The position numbers and the translations under genes are program-made. Below, piece after piece: positions 21,281 through 36,200 of a stretch of DNA of 64,000 nt. The stretch is from contig NC_052506.1 of assembly GCF_014356525.2 (NCBI RefSeq), positions 20,053,916 through 20,117,915 of the forward strand. Reading direction: 5' to 3'. The notes below the pieces were generated by a model that ran no database searches, had not been told where the DNA came from, and worked only from the letters and a program-made list of their open reading frames with translations. Source of the stretch: Nilaparvata lugens. Taxonomy: Eukaryota; Arthropoda; Insecta; Hemiptera; Delphacidae. Each line of letters begins with the position of its first letter. The first letter of the stretch is position 1.

Positions 21281-24200
21281 ATGAAGAGTGCAAGGCCACA
21301 TGAACTTAACACTGTATATAAAGCAAAATTCAATACAATCAATGAAAGGCCAGTGGACGATATCTCATTGGAACTTTTTTATAGACCTCATACGATAACC
21401 TTGCTAGCGGTTTCAATTGCAGCCGTTGTTTACTTTTCATTCATCAGGTGAGAATGTAATTTATTATAAATCAATTTTAAAACTCAGTTATTGGGATGGA
21501 TGAAGCTATAATATTAGGCTAAAAATCAATGATCTATCCAGGCAGTAAATCTTTGATTATAATTCTTTGCACTACGGTAACTCTGTGCTGTTAATCTCTA
21601 AGTAGCTATTAGCAGAGAATAAAGCATGTTAATTTTATTACATTTATTATAAAATGATGAAACACATCTTTCACTTTTTATTAGTGATTGCGTAATCCTT
21701 TGAGTGTGAATAGTTTAACCTTACAGTGATAAGGGCCATACTTGAAAGTAACCTATGTTTTTATTTTGATAATCTTATACTAGGTACCTAAGCTTAATTA
21801 CTATTATTATTTATTTGAACCTCATAAAAATAGGTTAGTAGCATTTTAGGATACATTTAAAATCTAACAGCTAGATGAGAATGGGGGAATAAGAAACATG
21901 AAAATTCCACAGCATACACCAATATTAATGATGTTGATTTTTTTATGTCATACTTATACAACCAATAGCTGTTCAAGAAAAAATTGTCATGTCTTTAACT
22001 AGAAAATGAAGGGAGATAAAAACTGGTTTCTTATTACCCCATTCAAGTGTATCATTGCCCCACTTTGGGTAACAAGGTAGTCATTTAACTAAGTAATAGC
22101 AGTACAAATCAAAGGAGACTTTTAGGGACTTCTCCTTGGTGTATCTTGATGCCCCTCCAAATTTCAAGTTTTTCCCTCAATTCATTTCAAAATTATGAGT
22201 ATTCAAAAATCAGGTTCAAAATGTCGAAGGCCGAAAGTTTTTTAGAACCTTTCAATTTACTTACTTGATGTAGTCTTCCCCATGGTCGTTGACCTGGGAA
22301 TTGCCAAATGTCCTTCCTATCAATGGGGATTCACCGTCTATAATGCTGGTGTGTGTACTCTGTCATCTATGTACTCTGCCAGTGAATAGTAGGGCCGCCT
22401 CACGGTTAGGTAGTTTTCAGGCTTCTAGCAAAGAAACCGTAGTCCTGTGTTGTCTTAAGCTCCTTGGACAGAAAGGTTCAAGAGTCGGTTCCCAGAGTAG
22501 GCCAGCGACCTGCTGAATTTTGTGAGCTGGTGCTGCTGGAAACCAATGTCGGTTTTATTTCTTATGTTGTGGGCATGTCTATCTCCCCTCAATTCTGGTC
22601 TACTCCTCACAGCCAGGGTTGTTACTTCATATACGTAGAGTGAGACAACTGTGAGTACGGTACTTTATGCTGGATAAACAGCGGCCTGCAGTGATTCATC
22701 ATATCCCTTCTTAGAATTGTTCTCAGAGCCCTTTTCTGTATTCGCAGAACTCTTTCCATACTTGTTTGAGATGCAGATCCCCATGCCACTAAACCGTACT
22801 TTGGGTGAGAAGCAAATAATGAGTGGTAAGCTATTAATGCAGTTTTTTCCTCAGTGTTACTTTGAATCCTAATTACAAAGATGGCCGATGAGAGTTTCTT
22901 GCACAGCAGTTCAATGTGATATTGCCGGTTGAGGTGACTGTCGATCTGTATACCCAGGAATCTAGTTGGCCCACTTGTCTGTGCTGCAATTGAAAATTGT
23001 TATAAAGTGAAATAAAAATTGTAAATAACAAAAACACAAAGACAAAAACTGATTAAATATAATTTTTACAATTTTAACAGTTATGTTTCTTATTACCCCG
23101 ACATTTTGTTCGATTTAGGTAATAAGAAACAGCATTTTTCACGATAATAGGCCTAGAAATAGCTGAAAGAAAACAAATTGTATTAAGAAGCTCTATTAGT
23201 CTATAAAAAGGTTTGATGAAGAGATTGGGAGCAAACTAAGTAGTAAAGTTAGGAAAAATGAAAATTTCCGCAAAAACATGACTTTGGGTAGGTAAAGTTT
23301 TTGCAAGGGTCCACTTGAAGTATAGATTTTCATATCAAAAAAGTTTTTGAATCCTTTGAAATTGTTATATGATATGTAGGAAAGTTCAAGGTAACTATGT
23401 GAATTTATTCAAAATTTTAAACACATACATAAAATTTAAAAAGTGTATCTTACTACCCCTGTCTCTTATTCCCCCACTCTCCCCTTATTGGTTTGCATAT
23501 TTTTCACTAAAAATTAGATTTTCTTTATTCAGTAATAAAACATACTTTTAGAACTATTATTTTATATCAAAATTAGAAAAAAGGACACTTTTGTGCTGAG
23601 CTTAGTGACCCTTTTGCAATCATTTATATAATTTCAAGGAAAGTAAAATAAAAATTTATTTAAAATAAAACTACTGTGTTTCTATAATTTGCACATTTTA
23701 TGACTATTCATATTATTTTAGTTGAGTTTAATTATTTAAAATGTCTTTTAATTTCAGAGATGAGCATAACGTTGATGATAACATCAGAGCAGGAATATGC
23801 TGCGTGGTGTTCTTTTTTGTCATCATTTCGGTGCTAGCGTTTCCTAATGGACCCTTCACACGTCCGCATCCAGCTGTGTGGAGGATAGTTTTTGGATTAA
23901 GTGTGCTCTATCTGTTAATTCTCGTCTTTCTACTGTTCCAAAAATACAAAACTATCAAAAGTGTTCTAGTATGGGTGGATCCAGCATTGGAGCATTTTCA
24001 CATTGATATGGACAAGGTGAGAGATATTGTTGTATACGAACTTGTTCTAGTATTACCTGAAGATATTAATAGCAACAAAGCAATAACCTAGTGATAGGCT
24101 TGTGGGTTAGAAATCTGATGTAGACTTTTTATATCACGACCTTTCAGCTAATCATTATCTAAAAGCTCAAAACCAGCCAAATTTAGTCATTTTTATCCAT

Positions 24201-27200
24201 GGCCGACAACCGTAGGACACATTTCTTCAAAAAGTTAAATTAAACATCAACTTATATAGCTGTAGATAGCGTGTTCCATGTTGTTCTGCAACTAACATTG
24301 AGAGTCCCAGGACATCTGGTATAACGCAGTCTTAAAATTACTTTACAAGATCACTTATTCCATCCTTTTTAGTGACTAAAGGGGAAATTGAGTAGATTAT
24401 CACGCAAGATCCTATGTAAACTCTTATTCTCCATCTCTGTTTTGTGGCAGTCTGTTGAAAATCTTGAGAATGGAGTAACAATAGTGTGTCCTTGCAAGTC
24501 TGGAATAGGGCTGATCAACAGTATCTCACCTTCTGGTGTTGTAAGAGTACAACTGGCCCCTCTCCCGGAAAACGTGAACATCGCTCCGTAAGAGCAGCAG
24601 TGAGCTAAACAAGTACTTTCTGTAGACCGTCAGGCAACCTTCTCTACTCAGATTGAACCGGAAATATTGGGTTTTAGTCGTCGTAAAAATTCTTCCAAAA
24701 AGAAACAAAAAGTTACAATTCTGACGGATAGTCAGGGAAAGCAGCTTTGCGATCATACGGGAGAATTTGGAGAGGATTTTGATGTATTGGTCTGCACAAA
24801 ATCAAGTGCCAAGTTGAAGCATGTTGTCCAAGATGGTCTTTGTTTGATAAAGAATTTCACAGAAAAAGATTTTGTTATAGTAGCGGCTGGTTCAAACGAC
24901 CTACATCGGGATGAACCGTTCCAGTTGACATTGAACCAAGCAATGCGGTCGCTCACAGAGATCGATATTAAGTCAAATCTCCTCTTGTGCAGTGTGCCCT
25001 ACAGATATGATGATCCTTCTCTTAATGAATATATCTCCTATGCTAATTCGTATTTATCAAGAGCAGTTGGAAGCTATATAGGCTGTTTAAATATTCACTA
25101 CTTGGATATTAACACATTCCTCGGAAAATCTCATTTCACAAGGCACGGGCTCCACCTCAACCGACGCGGGAAAAGGATTCTGGTCAACAGGCTAACGAAA
25201 TTTGTGAAAGATTTTTCTGTTGCCAAACCTGTGTCCGCAAATACTAAAGTCGAGAATACCAGTTCACGTGCAATCAAATCTCACATTGGAAGAACTGTTG
25301 ATACCGTGACCATTTCATCACCTTTGTGCCAAACTCTTGATAAAACATTTCATACTCCTCAATCATCCTCAAAAGCCGATCATCAAGATTTATCAAACAA
25401 TTTCAAGACAATTCACACTCCTGTTTCACAAGCTTATCATAATATTTCAGACAGAACTACCTATCAATCTCAACATTTTTTAGACAGGTCTTCCATGTAA
25501 TAAACAAATCAATTTAGACGTACACTGTAAGAAAAATAATTTTTCATTATTCTTTTGTAATGTACAATGTCTGGGCAATAAAATTAACGAGATTGAAATG
25601 ATTAATAATAATAATAAGAATTTTGATGTGCTTTGTATATCTGAGCATTGGTTGAGAGCAAATGTCATAGATCTGATCAATATAAATGGATTTTCACTGG
25701 TATCTGCTTTCTGTAGAGCGAGTGCAAGAAATGGTGGTGTCGCTATCTTTGTAGCAAATAAACTTACTGATCATATCAGGGCCATTGATATGACTGCTTT
25801 TAACTGTGAAATTCATCATGAATTTGCTGGTATCATTGTAAAGAAACTAAATATTATAGTAATAGTAGTTTATAGGTCGCCAAGTGGTAATTTGAATCTT
25901 TTTCTTGAGTCATTGGAAAAACTTATATTATTTTTAAGTACAAAACATAAACATAAATATCATTTCATAGTTGGTGGTGATTTTAACGTAAATGTTTTAT
26001 CTAGAAACCCAGACAGATCTGAATTAGTTAATATTTTGAAGTCTGTAAATTTGTATCTTACTAATTTCGAGGCTACTAGACTTGACTCAGCACTTGACAA
26101 CATCGCTACAGACTTGAGTCCTGACTTATTCTCTGTGAAAGTAGAACCTGTTGCTTTGGGTGATCATGACGCTTTATGTCTCTATCTAAAATCTGATATC
26201 TTTCCCAGTCAGGCTAGAGGTGAAAACCCTATGAATAATAGTCTTCAAAAATTTAAATCAAGACCAATAACTGATGCTGGACTTGATAGTTTCTGTTGTA
26301 GACTCAGTTCAGTTGATTGGAGAGAGTTTCTTATATATGGAAATGCTGAATGTAATTTTAATTCATTTTTTAATAAGTTTCAAGAATTGTTTATTGAGTC
26401 TTTTCCACTATTTAATTGTAATTCAAGATCTAGTACTAGTAAGAAGAAACCTCACCTCACTTCTCCTGCCTTGGAGAGTTTGAGATGTTTTGTCCTCATT
26501 GCGTATGACAGGTTCAAGAATAATAGAACAGACTCAGCCAGATTAACTTATAATAACTTGAAGAAAATGTATAAAGCTGAGCTGAAAATGACACAGCTGA
26601 AATCCAACGCAGACTTTATTGAATCAGCCAATAATAAATGTGCAGCTGCTTGGAAAGTTATTAGAAAAAGTTCCAAACCAACACAATCTAGTATAACATC
26701 TGTTTCAGCCGAAGATTTCAATAACTATTTTGTGAAATCAGTCTCAAAAATGCGAGATTCTATTGATCCATCCAATGTGTTGGCTGAGGAGCTTCTGGCC
26801 TCTGCCCCTAGATCCTTGCATGAATTTGTTCTAAGAGAATTGTCATGTCAGGAAATTGCTAATATAGTCTCTAGAATGAAATCATCTTCAACTAAAGATA
26901 TTTATCACCACTCCAGCTCTATGATGAAAACTGTCATAAATTTCATACTGGCACCATTAACAACTTGTTTCAACGCATGTATAAGAGATTCCATTTTTCC
27001 ACTGAAACTCAAGCATTCCAGAACAGTGCCTATTCATAAAAAAGGTTCTAAAGATCTGCCTGAAAATTTTAGACCCATCTCAATTCCACCTATTTTTAGC
27101 AAAATTCTAGAATATGCTATTGCCGGTCAATTGTACGAGTTTTTCGAGAGTAATGGTTTGTTCTCAACTTCTCAATTTGGCTTTAGAAAAGGAAAGTCTA

Positions 27201-30200
27201 CAGTTGATGCAGTCACCTCTGTAGTGAGCGATGTTGAAAATAGTTTTGACAATAAAAACTTCACAGGAGTTGTACTATTCGATCTGAGTCGAGCTTTCGA
27301 TGTTGTCGATCATAATATTTTATCGAAGAAACTCCATCATCTGGGTGTACGCAACAAGGCACTTAAACTTTTGAAATCATATTTAAACAATAGAAGTCAG
27401 TCTGTATGTATAAACTCCAATCTCTCAAATCCATTATCTGTTCCTCACGGGGTCCCTCAAGGTTCCATTCTTGGGCCTCTACTTTTCATAGTTATGATGA
27501 ATGATATTGAGTACAACATTGGATCAAAAGTTGTATGCTATGCTGATGATTCATCCATAATTACAATAGATAAAGACCTGAATACTCTCCAACAAAAAAT
27601 GAACAAGTGTCAGGATGAGGCTGCAGTTTGGTTCAAGGCAAATGGTTTGCTGCTTAATAAAGATAAAACCCAGATATTATTGCTTGCACTGAGACAGGTT
27701 AGTGAAGGTGCAAAAAATGCTAAGCTTCTTGGTATTACACTGGACCAAAAGCTTTCCTGGAGTTCTCACATAGATAATTTATGTTCAAAACTCTCCAGGG
27801 TAATTTACTTGTTACGCAGTCTCAGCGACTCTGTTCCCAAAAAATACATGAGAACTTGCTATTTTGCTTTCTTCCAGAGTGTGTTTCTGTATGGCCTGGA
27901 ACTATGGGGGTGTGCTCCAGATGCACAGAAAGTATTCTTACTACAAAAGAAAGCTCTTAGGATAATTTCTGGTGCAGCATATTTGGATCATTGTAGGCCT
28001 CTATTTGTTGGAGAGAAAATCATGACTTTGCATGGCATGGTAGTTTTCAGGCTCTTGATGAGTGTAAAGAGAAAGATAGGCTTGTTCCACTGTAGGGATG
28101 AAATACATAGCTACAATACTAGGAACAAATCCAAAATTGATGTACCCTACTCAAGATTAAGCAAGGTATTAAATAGTCCAAGTCTCATATCATTAAAGCT
28201 TTTCAATGCACTACCATATTCGGTTAGGGTTTTACACGAATCAAAATTTAAATGTTGTTTAGAGTCTCTCCTTTTGAAAACCCCCTTATATTCTATTTAT
28301 GATTTTTATCAAGTAACAGTGGAAGATTTTGCCTAATTATGAAAACCTTATTAATCTTTGAAGAACCTCAATTAGAAGATATTCTGTGATTTTAGAAGAT
28401 AAGAACATTATGTGATCTTACCGTACTCGATTATATTGATATGTTTGTGTTGAAAATCAATTAGCCTATTCTCAACTTATGTCTAGTTTTAGTAATATTT
28501 TACATGTTTTGACTGTGTATTTATTTGACGTTTCCAATTGCAATGTAAACAATGCTTGAAGGAATAAAAACATTCTTATTCTTATTCTTATTCTATACGG
28601 AATAAGCTCCGTACAATACGATTAGTTAGGTCTCCAATCTGATAAATGGAAAATCTCAATCGAATGCAAAAGTCTTAAACTCATGTCAGCATGATATTTT
28701 AGTAAAATTTGACCAATATTTTTAGATTGATGTTGATAATACAATTTTATTGAACTCCTCGAGGTATTCAGAAAATTCTTGAATTGGAGTTTCTACTAAG
28801 GAAAACTTTAGTAGCACACCCAAAACCCAGTACTGATTTGGATCCGCACAATAATAAACTTTAATAAAGTTCAGATCAGTTCAGGTGTTTAGAAATCAAA
28901 ACTATAGATGTTCTTACACAGATACCTACTGTGATAGATATTCTTGAACAGATAATTGTATTATACTTTGAGAAATGCTTCATGCTTATTCGTTTCAAGC
29001 ATGCTGGAATCTTTTTAACCAACCGGCTCATCATCTCTAGCATTTGGTTCTGCAATTCTGACTTTTCCAAATTGAATAATATCCAAGATAATCTGTCAAC
29101 TACTAGGTCTAAAGCCAATTAACAATCAACAAACCTACTAAGCTTTATTACATATCACTTACTAGATAATCTGCAGAAAATCAATTCGACTTAATTTACT
29201 CTCAAAAATTATAGTGTATGTGAAATAGAGAACTGTACCTAACAACTTGATTGAACTATATAGCCTAACGTATATTTATTGAACTGTATAATATTATTGT
29301 TTGAACTTTATAACATTATTTATTGAGTTACAGAAAGTAGACTAAAAATCTATCCATTCCTTATCTACTCTTCATCAAGAATTTAAAAACCCTCCACTAC
29401 TACAGGATTGAAGAATGTTACACACTCAACACATCCTCAACACTATTGAATAGTTTCAAATATTAATCAAATAGCTTATGATTTTTGTTTTAATTGTCAA
29501 CAGTTCAGTGTCCAAATCAATCAAACGATATTTGACATATTCTTCCAACCTCAATTCGAACTATTCTCAATGCCAATTATAATTCGAATTAGTTTTTGGA
29601 GATGCTTAATTATTTGTTTTGTTTCCGCCAGAAACTCTTCGGTGTACAAAATGATTTGGATGAGCAATATTGTTGTTGAGCTTCTCTCACTTTTTGGCAT
29701 CTGGTCATCTGGCATTTGTAAAGCAGCCAAAAGTGAGATTTCAGCATGCACTGTGATAATAAATATCGCAAGTGCATATGTTTGGCACAGTTTTAAACAT
29801 TATTAATATTATGGAACTTCTAATATTAAATTTGATTTCAGCATATCTTATAAAACTTGATCTATTTCTTCTGATTTCGATATTTAATTCACCATTTTTC
29901 AAATTTTTATGATGATTCCTTAGTTTTATAGTACAAATAGATCACAAAGAATGTATAAATAATAGTATTTATTGTATAACATGTGTAAAATCTGAAACGA
30001 ATGCGAAAGTCTTGAACTCATATCAGCATTTTTGTAAAATTTGGCCAATATTTTTAGATTGATGTTGATAATACAATTTTATTGAACTCCTCGAGGTATT
30101 GAGAAAATTCTTGAATTCACTAATGAAAACTTCAGTAGCACACCCAAAAACCAGTACTGATTTGGATCCGCACAATAATAAACTTTAATAAAGTTCAGAT

Positions 30201-33200
30201 CAGTTCAGGTGTTGAGAAATCAAAACTATAGATGTTCTTACACAGATACCTACTGTGATAGATATTCTTGAACATATAATTGTATTATACTTTGAGAAAT
30301 GCTTCATGCTTATTCGTTTCAAGCATGCTGGAATCTTTTTAACCAACCGGCTCATCATCTCTAGCATTTGGTTCTGCAATTCTGACTTTTCCAAATTGAA
30401 TAATATCCAAGATAATCTGTCAACTACTAGGTCTAAAGCCAATTAACAATCAACAAACCTACTAAGCTTTATTACATATCACTTACTAGATAATCTGCAG
30501 AAAATCAATTCGACTTAATTTACTCTCAAAAATTATAGTGTATGTGAAATAGAGAACTGTACCTAACAACTTGATGGAACTATATATAACGTATATTTAT
30601 TTATTGAACTGTATAATATTATTGTTTGAACTTTATAACATTATTTATCGAGTTACAGAAAGTAGACTAAAAATCTATCCATTCCTTATCTACTCTTCAT
30701 CAAGAATTTAAAAACCCTCCACTACTACAGGATTGAAGAATGTTACACACTCAACACATCCTCAACACTATTGAATAGTTTCAAATATTAATCAAATAGC
30801 TTATGATTTTTGTTTTAATTGTCAACAGTTCAGTGTCCAAATCAATCAAACGATATTTGACATATTCTTCCAACCTCAATTCGAACTATTCTCAATGCCA
30901 ATTATAATTCGAATTAGTTTTTGGAGATGCTTAATTATTTGTTTTGTTTCCGCCAGAAACTCTTCGGTGTACAAAATGATTTGGATGAGCAATATTGTTG
31001 TTGAGCTTCTCTCACTTTTTGGCATCTGGTCATCTGGCATTTGTAAAGCAGCCAAAAGTGAGATTTCAGCATGCACTGTGATAATAAATATCGCAAGTGC
31101 ATATGTTTGGCACAGTTTTATACATTATTAATATTATGGAACTTCTAATATTAAATTTGATTTTCAACATATCTTATAAAACTTGATCTATTTCTTCTGA
31201 TTTCGATATTCAATTCACCATTTTTCAAATGTTTATGATGATTCCTTAGTTTTGTAGTACAAATAGATCACAAAGAATGTATAAATAATAGTATTTATTG
31301 TATAACATGTGTAAAATATGATACATGTATCATAGAAATATTCAAATATTCAGTTTAAAAAAAGGTTTCATATTGGTAGAAATTATTATTGATGATAAAC
31401 CAAAAATGTTTTCAATGATACAATTTCAACTGTAGTAAGCTTTGAATGCTAGTCTGAGCACATGGCATGCATCTGTTTCAAAGTAATTATTATGTTTCAA
31501 ATAATTACATTATTCATTATCTTTCAAAATCCCATGGGAAACATTTCTGATATTTAGTACTCTATAATAATGCCCAGTAATAGTATTGTAAACATGTATT
31601 TATGAAACAATATTTGAATTATTAAAAAATAACTATTCATGATTTGAATTTTTTTCAGGAATATGGAGTAAATTGTTCTGTGATAACATTCGAAAATATT
31701 TGGAACCATATTGACATTTTTGCCCTTGCCCATTTCCTAGGATGGGCTTTCAAAGCTGTCTTAGTAAGGCATTTAGGAATTTTGTGGGCTATTAGCATCT
31801 TGTGGGAGTTTACAGAGGTAAGTTCATTGATAAGAATTTAGTAATTGAAAAATTGAAGTGTTAACAATTTCCCGCACGTACATTTGTCAAAAAATACAGT
31901 GCAAGATATATTTTCTACATCTTCTTGGAAAATACAAAATTATTTGGCTGTGTCGAAAAATCGGGAAGTTCAAGAAATGAGTGTCAAACTGATTTATACA
32001 ATACGGTATATGATCAGTTTCACAAAGCTTGGTCAAGACATTTGAAATCAGGTACGATTTCACAACGAGTGCACTGGAAAGAATTATTTCTTTGGGAATA
32101 TCTACTAGATAATTCCAGTGCACACTTGTAAATTGTACCCGGCTTGGCTATGTTAAAATGTCTTGACCGGGCTTCGTGAAACCGGGCATTAGTCATATAA
32201 AAATACATTTTGGATAAGTGCTTGCTTTCACATTTTTATTCGATCTTGAAATGGATTAGAATTATGCGTGGAATAGCTGGATTGAACGATAAGATTGCCA
32301 AAGTCATTAATTCATTACCGTAGTTATCTTTTGTGACCTTTGAACCATTTGTTAATAAGGCGCTTCGAATAGAGTCAGTCAATTAGAACTAGTATTCCCA
32401 ATCAACTCGCGTCATTAATCAGCATTTCAAGTGTGATAAAACATCACACCATACAAAACTCCCACGAAAGAAAAAACTGTCAAATTTTAGCTAGGCCCAC
32501 TCTGATGATATAATACTGTGATAAAACAATCTCGTTTAGCGTACAATAAAACATATTATTGGAAGAGGTTACTATTTACGATGGTCAAGAAATAAATTAT
32601 CAGTGACTGTTTTTATAATTTGCATTAAAATGAATAAATCAGTCTGAATATCTCTAACGCAATATCTCTAAACTTGAGCTTGGGTATCACCATAAAATAT
32701 ATCCTATTCCTATAAAATATATCTTTCAATATTTTAGAGTGCAGTAGTAGTAGGCCAGTTGTGTCGATTTGAGATCAAATATTTGCGACGAGTCCTAAAT
32801 TAACCGCACAATATGTGACCTGTCTGAATATGCATATTTTAATAAGGCCATCGTTTTATATTGCACTTTATAGTATGTACCTCTGTAATTGTGTAACAAC
32901 ATCATATTGTAGATAACATTAGGCCTGTAGAAAACAATATCAACTAAAGACGTGAGAAACTTTATAGTCAGAATTCAAAACTGAAATTACTGTACTTAAG
33001 CACTCAAGTTACTGACCGTATATTCAGTTCTGTTTAAATAATCAAATCCTTAGTTATAAATTAATCAAGTGCATCAAGACAGACACAACAAATTGATTGG
33101 GCCTACTGTACTTCCATCAAATTTTGGAAAGGGAATAGTTTTGGGCTAAGCCTGTTGGTCCTTTTCTGATCATTTATATGATCTGTATATTATTGAATGT

Positions 33201-36200
33201 ACAAATAAGTAAATACATATATAGGATCTGATTAAACTGTAGGTTCCTGATAACTTTGGCCAAGTATAAGAACTCTTCATGTTTGTAATTTTAATTCATT
33301 CATTGTTACGTACCTTTTGAAAATTAACAGAGTCTTAAAAAAGTTAACTGTAACATTTCTATACATTTTTACTGCCTCATTCTTTCTTTGTTTATGTCTC
33401 TGCGTACTTCTCCAATCTTCATCTTCAAATTATTGAACTCATTCATTTTATTTGTATTTCTTTTATTGTTTTACAGATTGCGTTTGCTCATCTTCTTCCA
33501 AACTTTGTTGAATGCTGGTGGGACGCGTTGATTCTGGATGTCCTGTTATGTAATGGTCTTGGTATCTGGGTGGGCTTGAAAATCTGTAAATGTTTGGAAA
33601 TGCGAGAATACAAGTGGGTCAGTATAAGGTGAGTGAGCAGTTGGACCTTCAATTATACGAGGGTGATTCAAATGAAAACCTTGAAATATAATTTATTCTT
33701 ACAACTAAGTAAAACTTACATTTATGATTCTTCGACATAGTCTCATTGACGTGTTATGCAAATGTTCCACCGCTTTGGAAGCGTATGAATACCACGTTCA
33801 AAAAATTATTTTGGTTGTGCCTGTAGCAAATCGTGCACCGCGGTTTTCACTTCTTCATCACTTCGAAAATGCTTGTCTCCCATTGCATCTTCAAGCTTTC
33901 CGAACCCATGAAAGTCACTAGGGGCGAGGTCTGGAGAATAAGTTGGGTGAATTAGGCATTCAAATTTTATATCCTGGGTAGTTTGAACCGAGAAACGGGC
34001 TGTATGTGGTCGGGCATTGTCATGCTGTAAAAACACGCCTGAAGTGAGAAGTCCTCGCCATTCACTCCTGATTGCTGGCCAAAGTTGATTTCTCAAGAGA
34101 TTTGAATAAGAAGTACTGTTTACTGTCATTTCCCTGTCAATGTAATGCTAAAAAATTACTCCGTTTACATCGCAGAAGAGAATCAGCATTAGTTTTGCTG
34201 CTGATCGCTAAGTTCGGAATTTTTTGTTTTGACAATGAGCTATGGTTCCATTCCTTACTTGCTCTTTTTGTTTCTGGTTGATGGTAATTTTTGTTTCTGG
34301 ACAAACATGAATCAACTGTCATCCTACGATGAATTCCATTGGTTTGAATTTCCTTCACTGCTCAAGAAACGAATGACTGATCGCTGTTCGAACACGGTAC
34401 GTATTTATAATGGGGCGGCCATATTGTAACTGAAGCCACCGCTAGTTGTGTCTAGCAAGGACACTTAACGCACCAGATGGTCATTGTGTAAAGTTTAACA
34501 AACATCCCTGCCATATACTGGATTAATCCTATGACTTCTCGGAACTTTACAGCACTTTTAAGGTTTTCATTTGATTCAACCTCGTATCATAAAACTTGGT
34601 CATTGATCAAGATGTGTTAAGTATATGGTTAGTTTCACACAACAGTACAAATCTATTTACAATCTATTTGAATCTACTCCGATTCCGAGTAGATTCATAT
34701 TGATACTCACTTTTCTTGAAACTTGATAAAATTTATCAAAAAATCTGAAATTTAATAATAAAATGTTACTTGATCATATTTATTGTGTTTCAATTCATCT
34801 AGATGTTCAACATTATGTTAAGTTGGAGTTCAACCATTAGCCTTCGCTGAAGACGCTAGTGTGCTTTAGGACTAAGAGATCATTGTCATTGTAGTTAGAC
34901 TAACACTAAGTTAGTCAAGAACAAAAACTAATGAAAGCAATGCCATGTAAATATCATGAACTATCATAAAACTTAGTCATTGATCAAGATGTGTTAATTA
35001 TATTATATGGTTAGTTTCACACAACAGTACAAATCTATTTACAATACCACTCCCAAATTCAAAAGAGAAAACTTGGCTGTAATTTAACTTGTTTAAAAAT
35101 CTTCTTGGGGATATTGTTGATTGTAGTAATTCACTCAAGCAAGCAGTAAATTGTGTTCATCTTGCTGACAGGAAGGTAGTCTTATGGTAGTTCAAGAATT
35201 AAACCCTATAGTTTTCTCCAGGGTTGTCAATACACCAGCTCCAAAATCAATCACAAACAGAATGCACAACATTGATGAACGTTTCAACTGTTTTCTGCTA
35301 CATAACTGTAATGACGCATTTATAATAGTAGGAAAACTATTGTTATGGATGAGGCCTTTAGAAGGATGGCAGGAGGCGAGGAGTTTCTGGTAAACAACAC
35401 AGAGAAGGCAGGGGGGGGCTTCATTTTGTTTTATTAGTGTAGAAACCCCCAACACTATCATTAAAGTAGTAAAGAACTGTAAAATATGATGCTATAGCCC
35501 AAAACATACGCAATATTTATCATAATGCAATTTTAAACTGAAGCGTGAATGTCTGAAGTCTACCAACTTGCAGATAAAACCACATTACACATTTTTAAAG
35601 CTGATAGCTTGAACATGCTCAAACCATAAAATATTCCACATTCTATAATATTTTCTAAATTATCAAAAATATAAATAACACAAAATAAAATAAAATTCTT
35701 CAATTCCATTCACCAATCCTATCCAATTCCCCATTGGCAAAGGCAGGAAATACGTGAATATGACGTCACAAACTCGTGAAGAGTGTTAGTAGAACAAAGT
35801 TTTCGTGTCGTGTGTCTCGTGTGATGTCTAAAAGTTTGTGCCGATCTCATCGTGTGTCAAGTGCCTCACATGATTCGGAAAAACCTTCTCTGATTAAAAT
35901 TCTCGTAAAATTAATCACAATTAAAATTCAACCAGCTTTTGTGCAACCGGGCCTAAATACCGTTCAGTATGGACGACTAACACAATATCACCTTCACAAC
36001 TACTCGGAGAGTTATTTGATTTATTCCAATCAATTTTCATATTTGTTTAATTTGTTTAATAATTCTTGTTTGTTATTTTTGTAGAGACATACACTCTACG
36101 ACGGGAAAACTGAAGCGTGTGATGCTGCAGTTCACACCAGTGACGTGGACGGAAGTGCGATGGCTCGACCCCACTTGCACTTACATGCGATTCTTCGCCA

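Larger units (their letters stand above)
24370..28594 (+). mobile_element. CR1-like LINE, nearly full length
   Basis: Sense-oriented non-LTR retrotransposon in PTDSS1 intron 2. It has an ORF1 with an esterase-type fold (24604-25500), a long intact ORF2 with endonuclease and reverse transcriptase (to 28336), a ~230-bp 3' UTR and a simple tail of (ATTCTT)n at 28574-28594. ORF1 with an SGNH esterase, and a short-period tail in place of poly(A), both fit the CR1/L2 group. The 5' boundary is uncertain. ORF2 lacks frameshifts, so the insertion is young, but the ORF1 frame has two stops upstream (24589, 24601). Confidence 0.85.

Noticed and set aside
28876..29118. A nested antisense gene in PTDSS1 intron 2
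   Set aside because: The frames are short, have no recognised family or clear splice sites, and are kept in both copies simply because the duplication is recent. Reported only as a finding.
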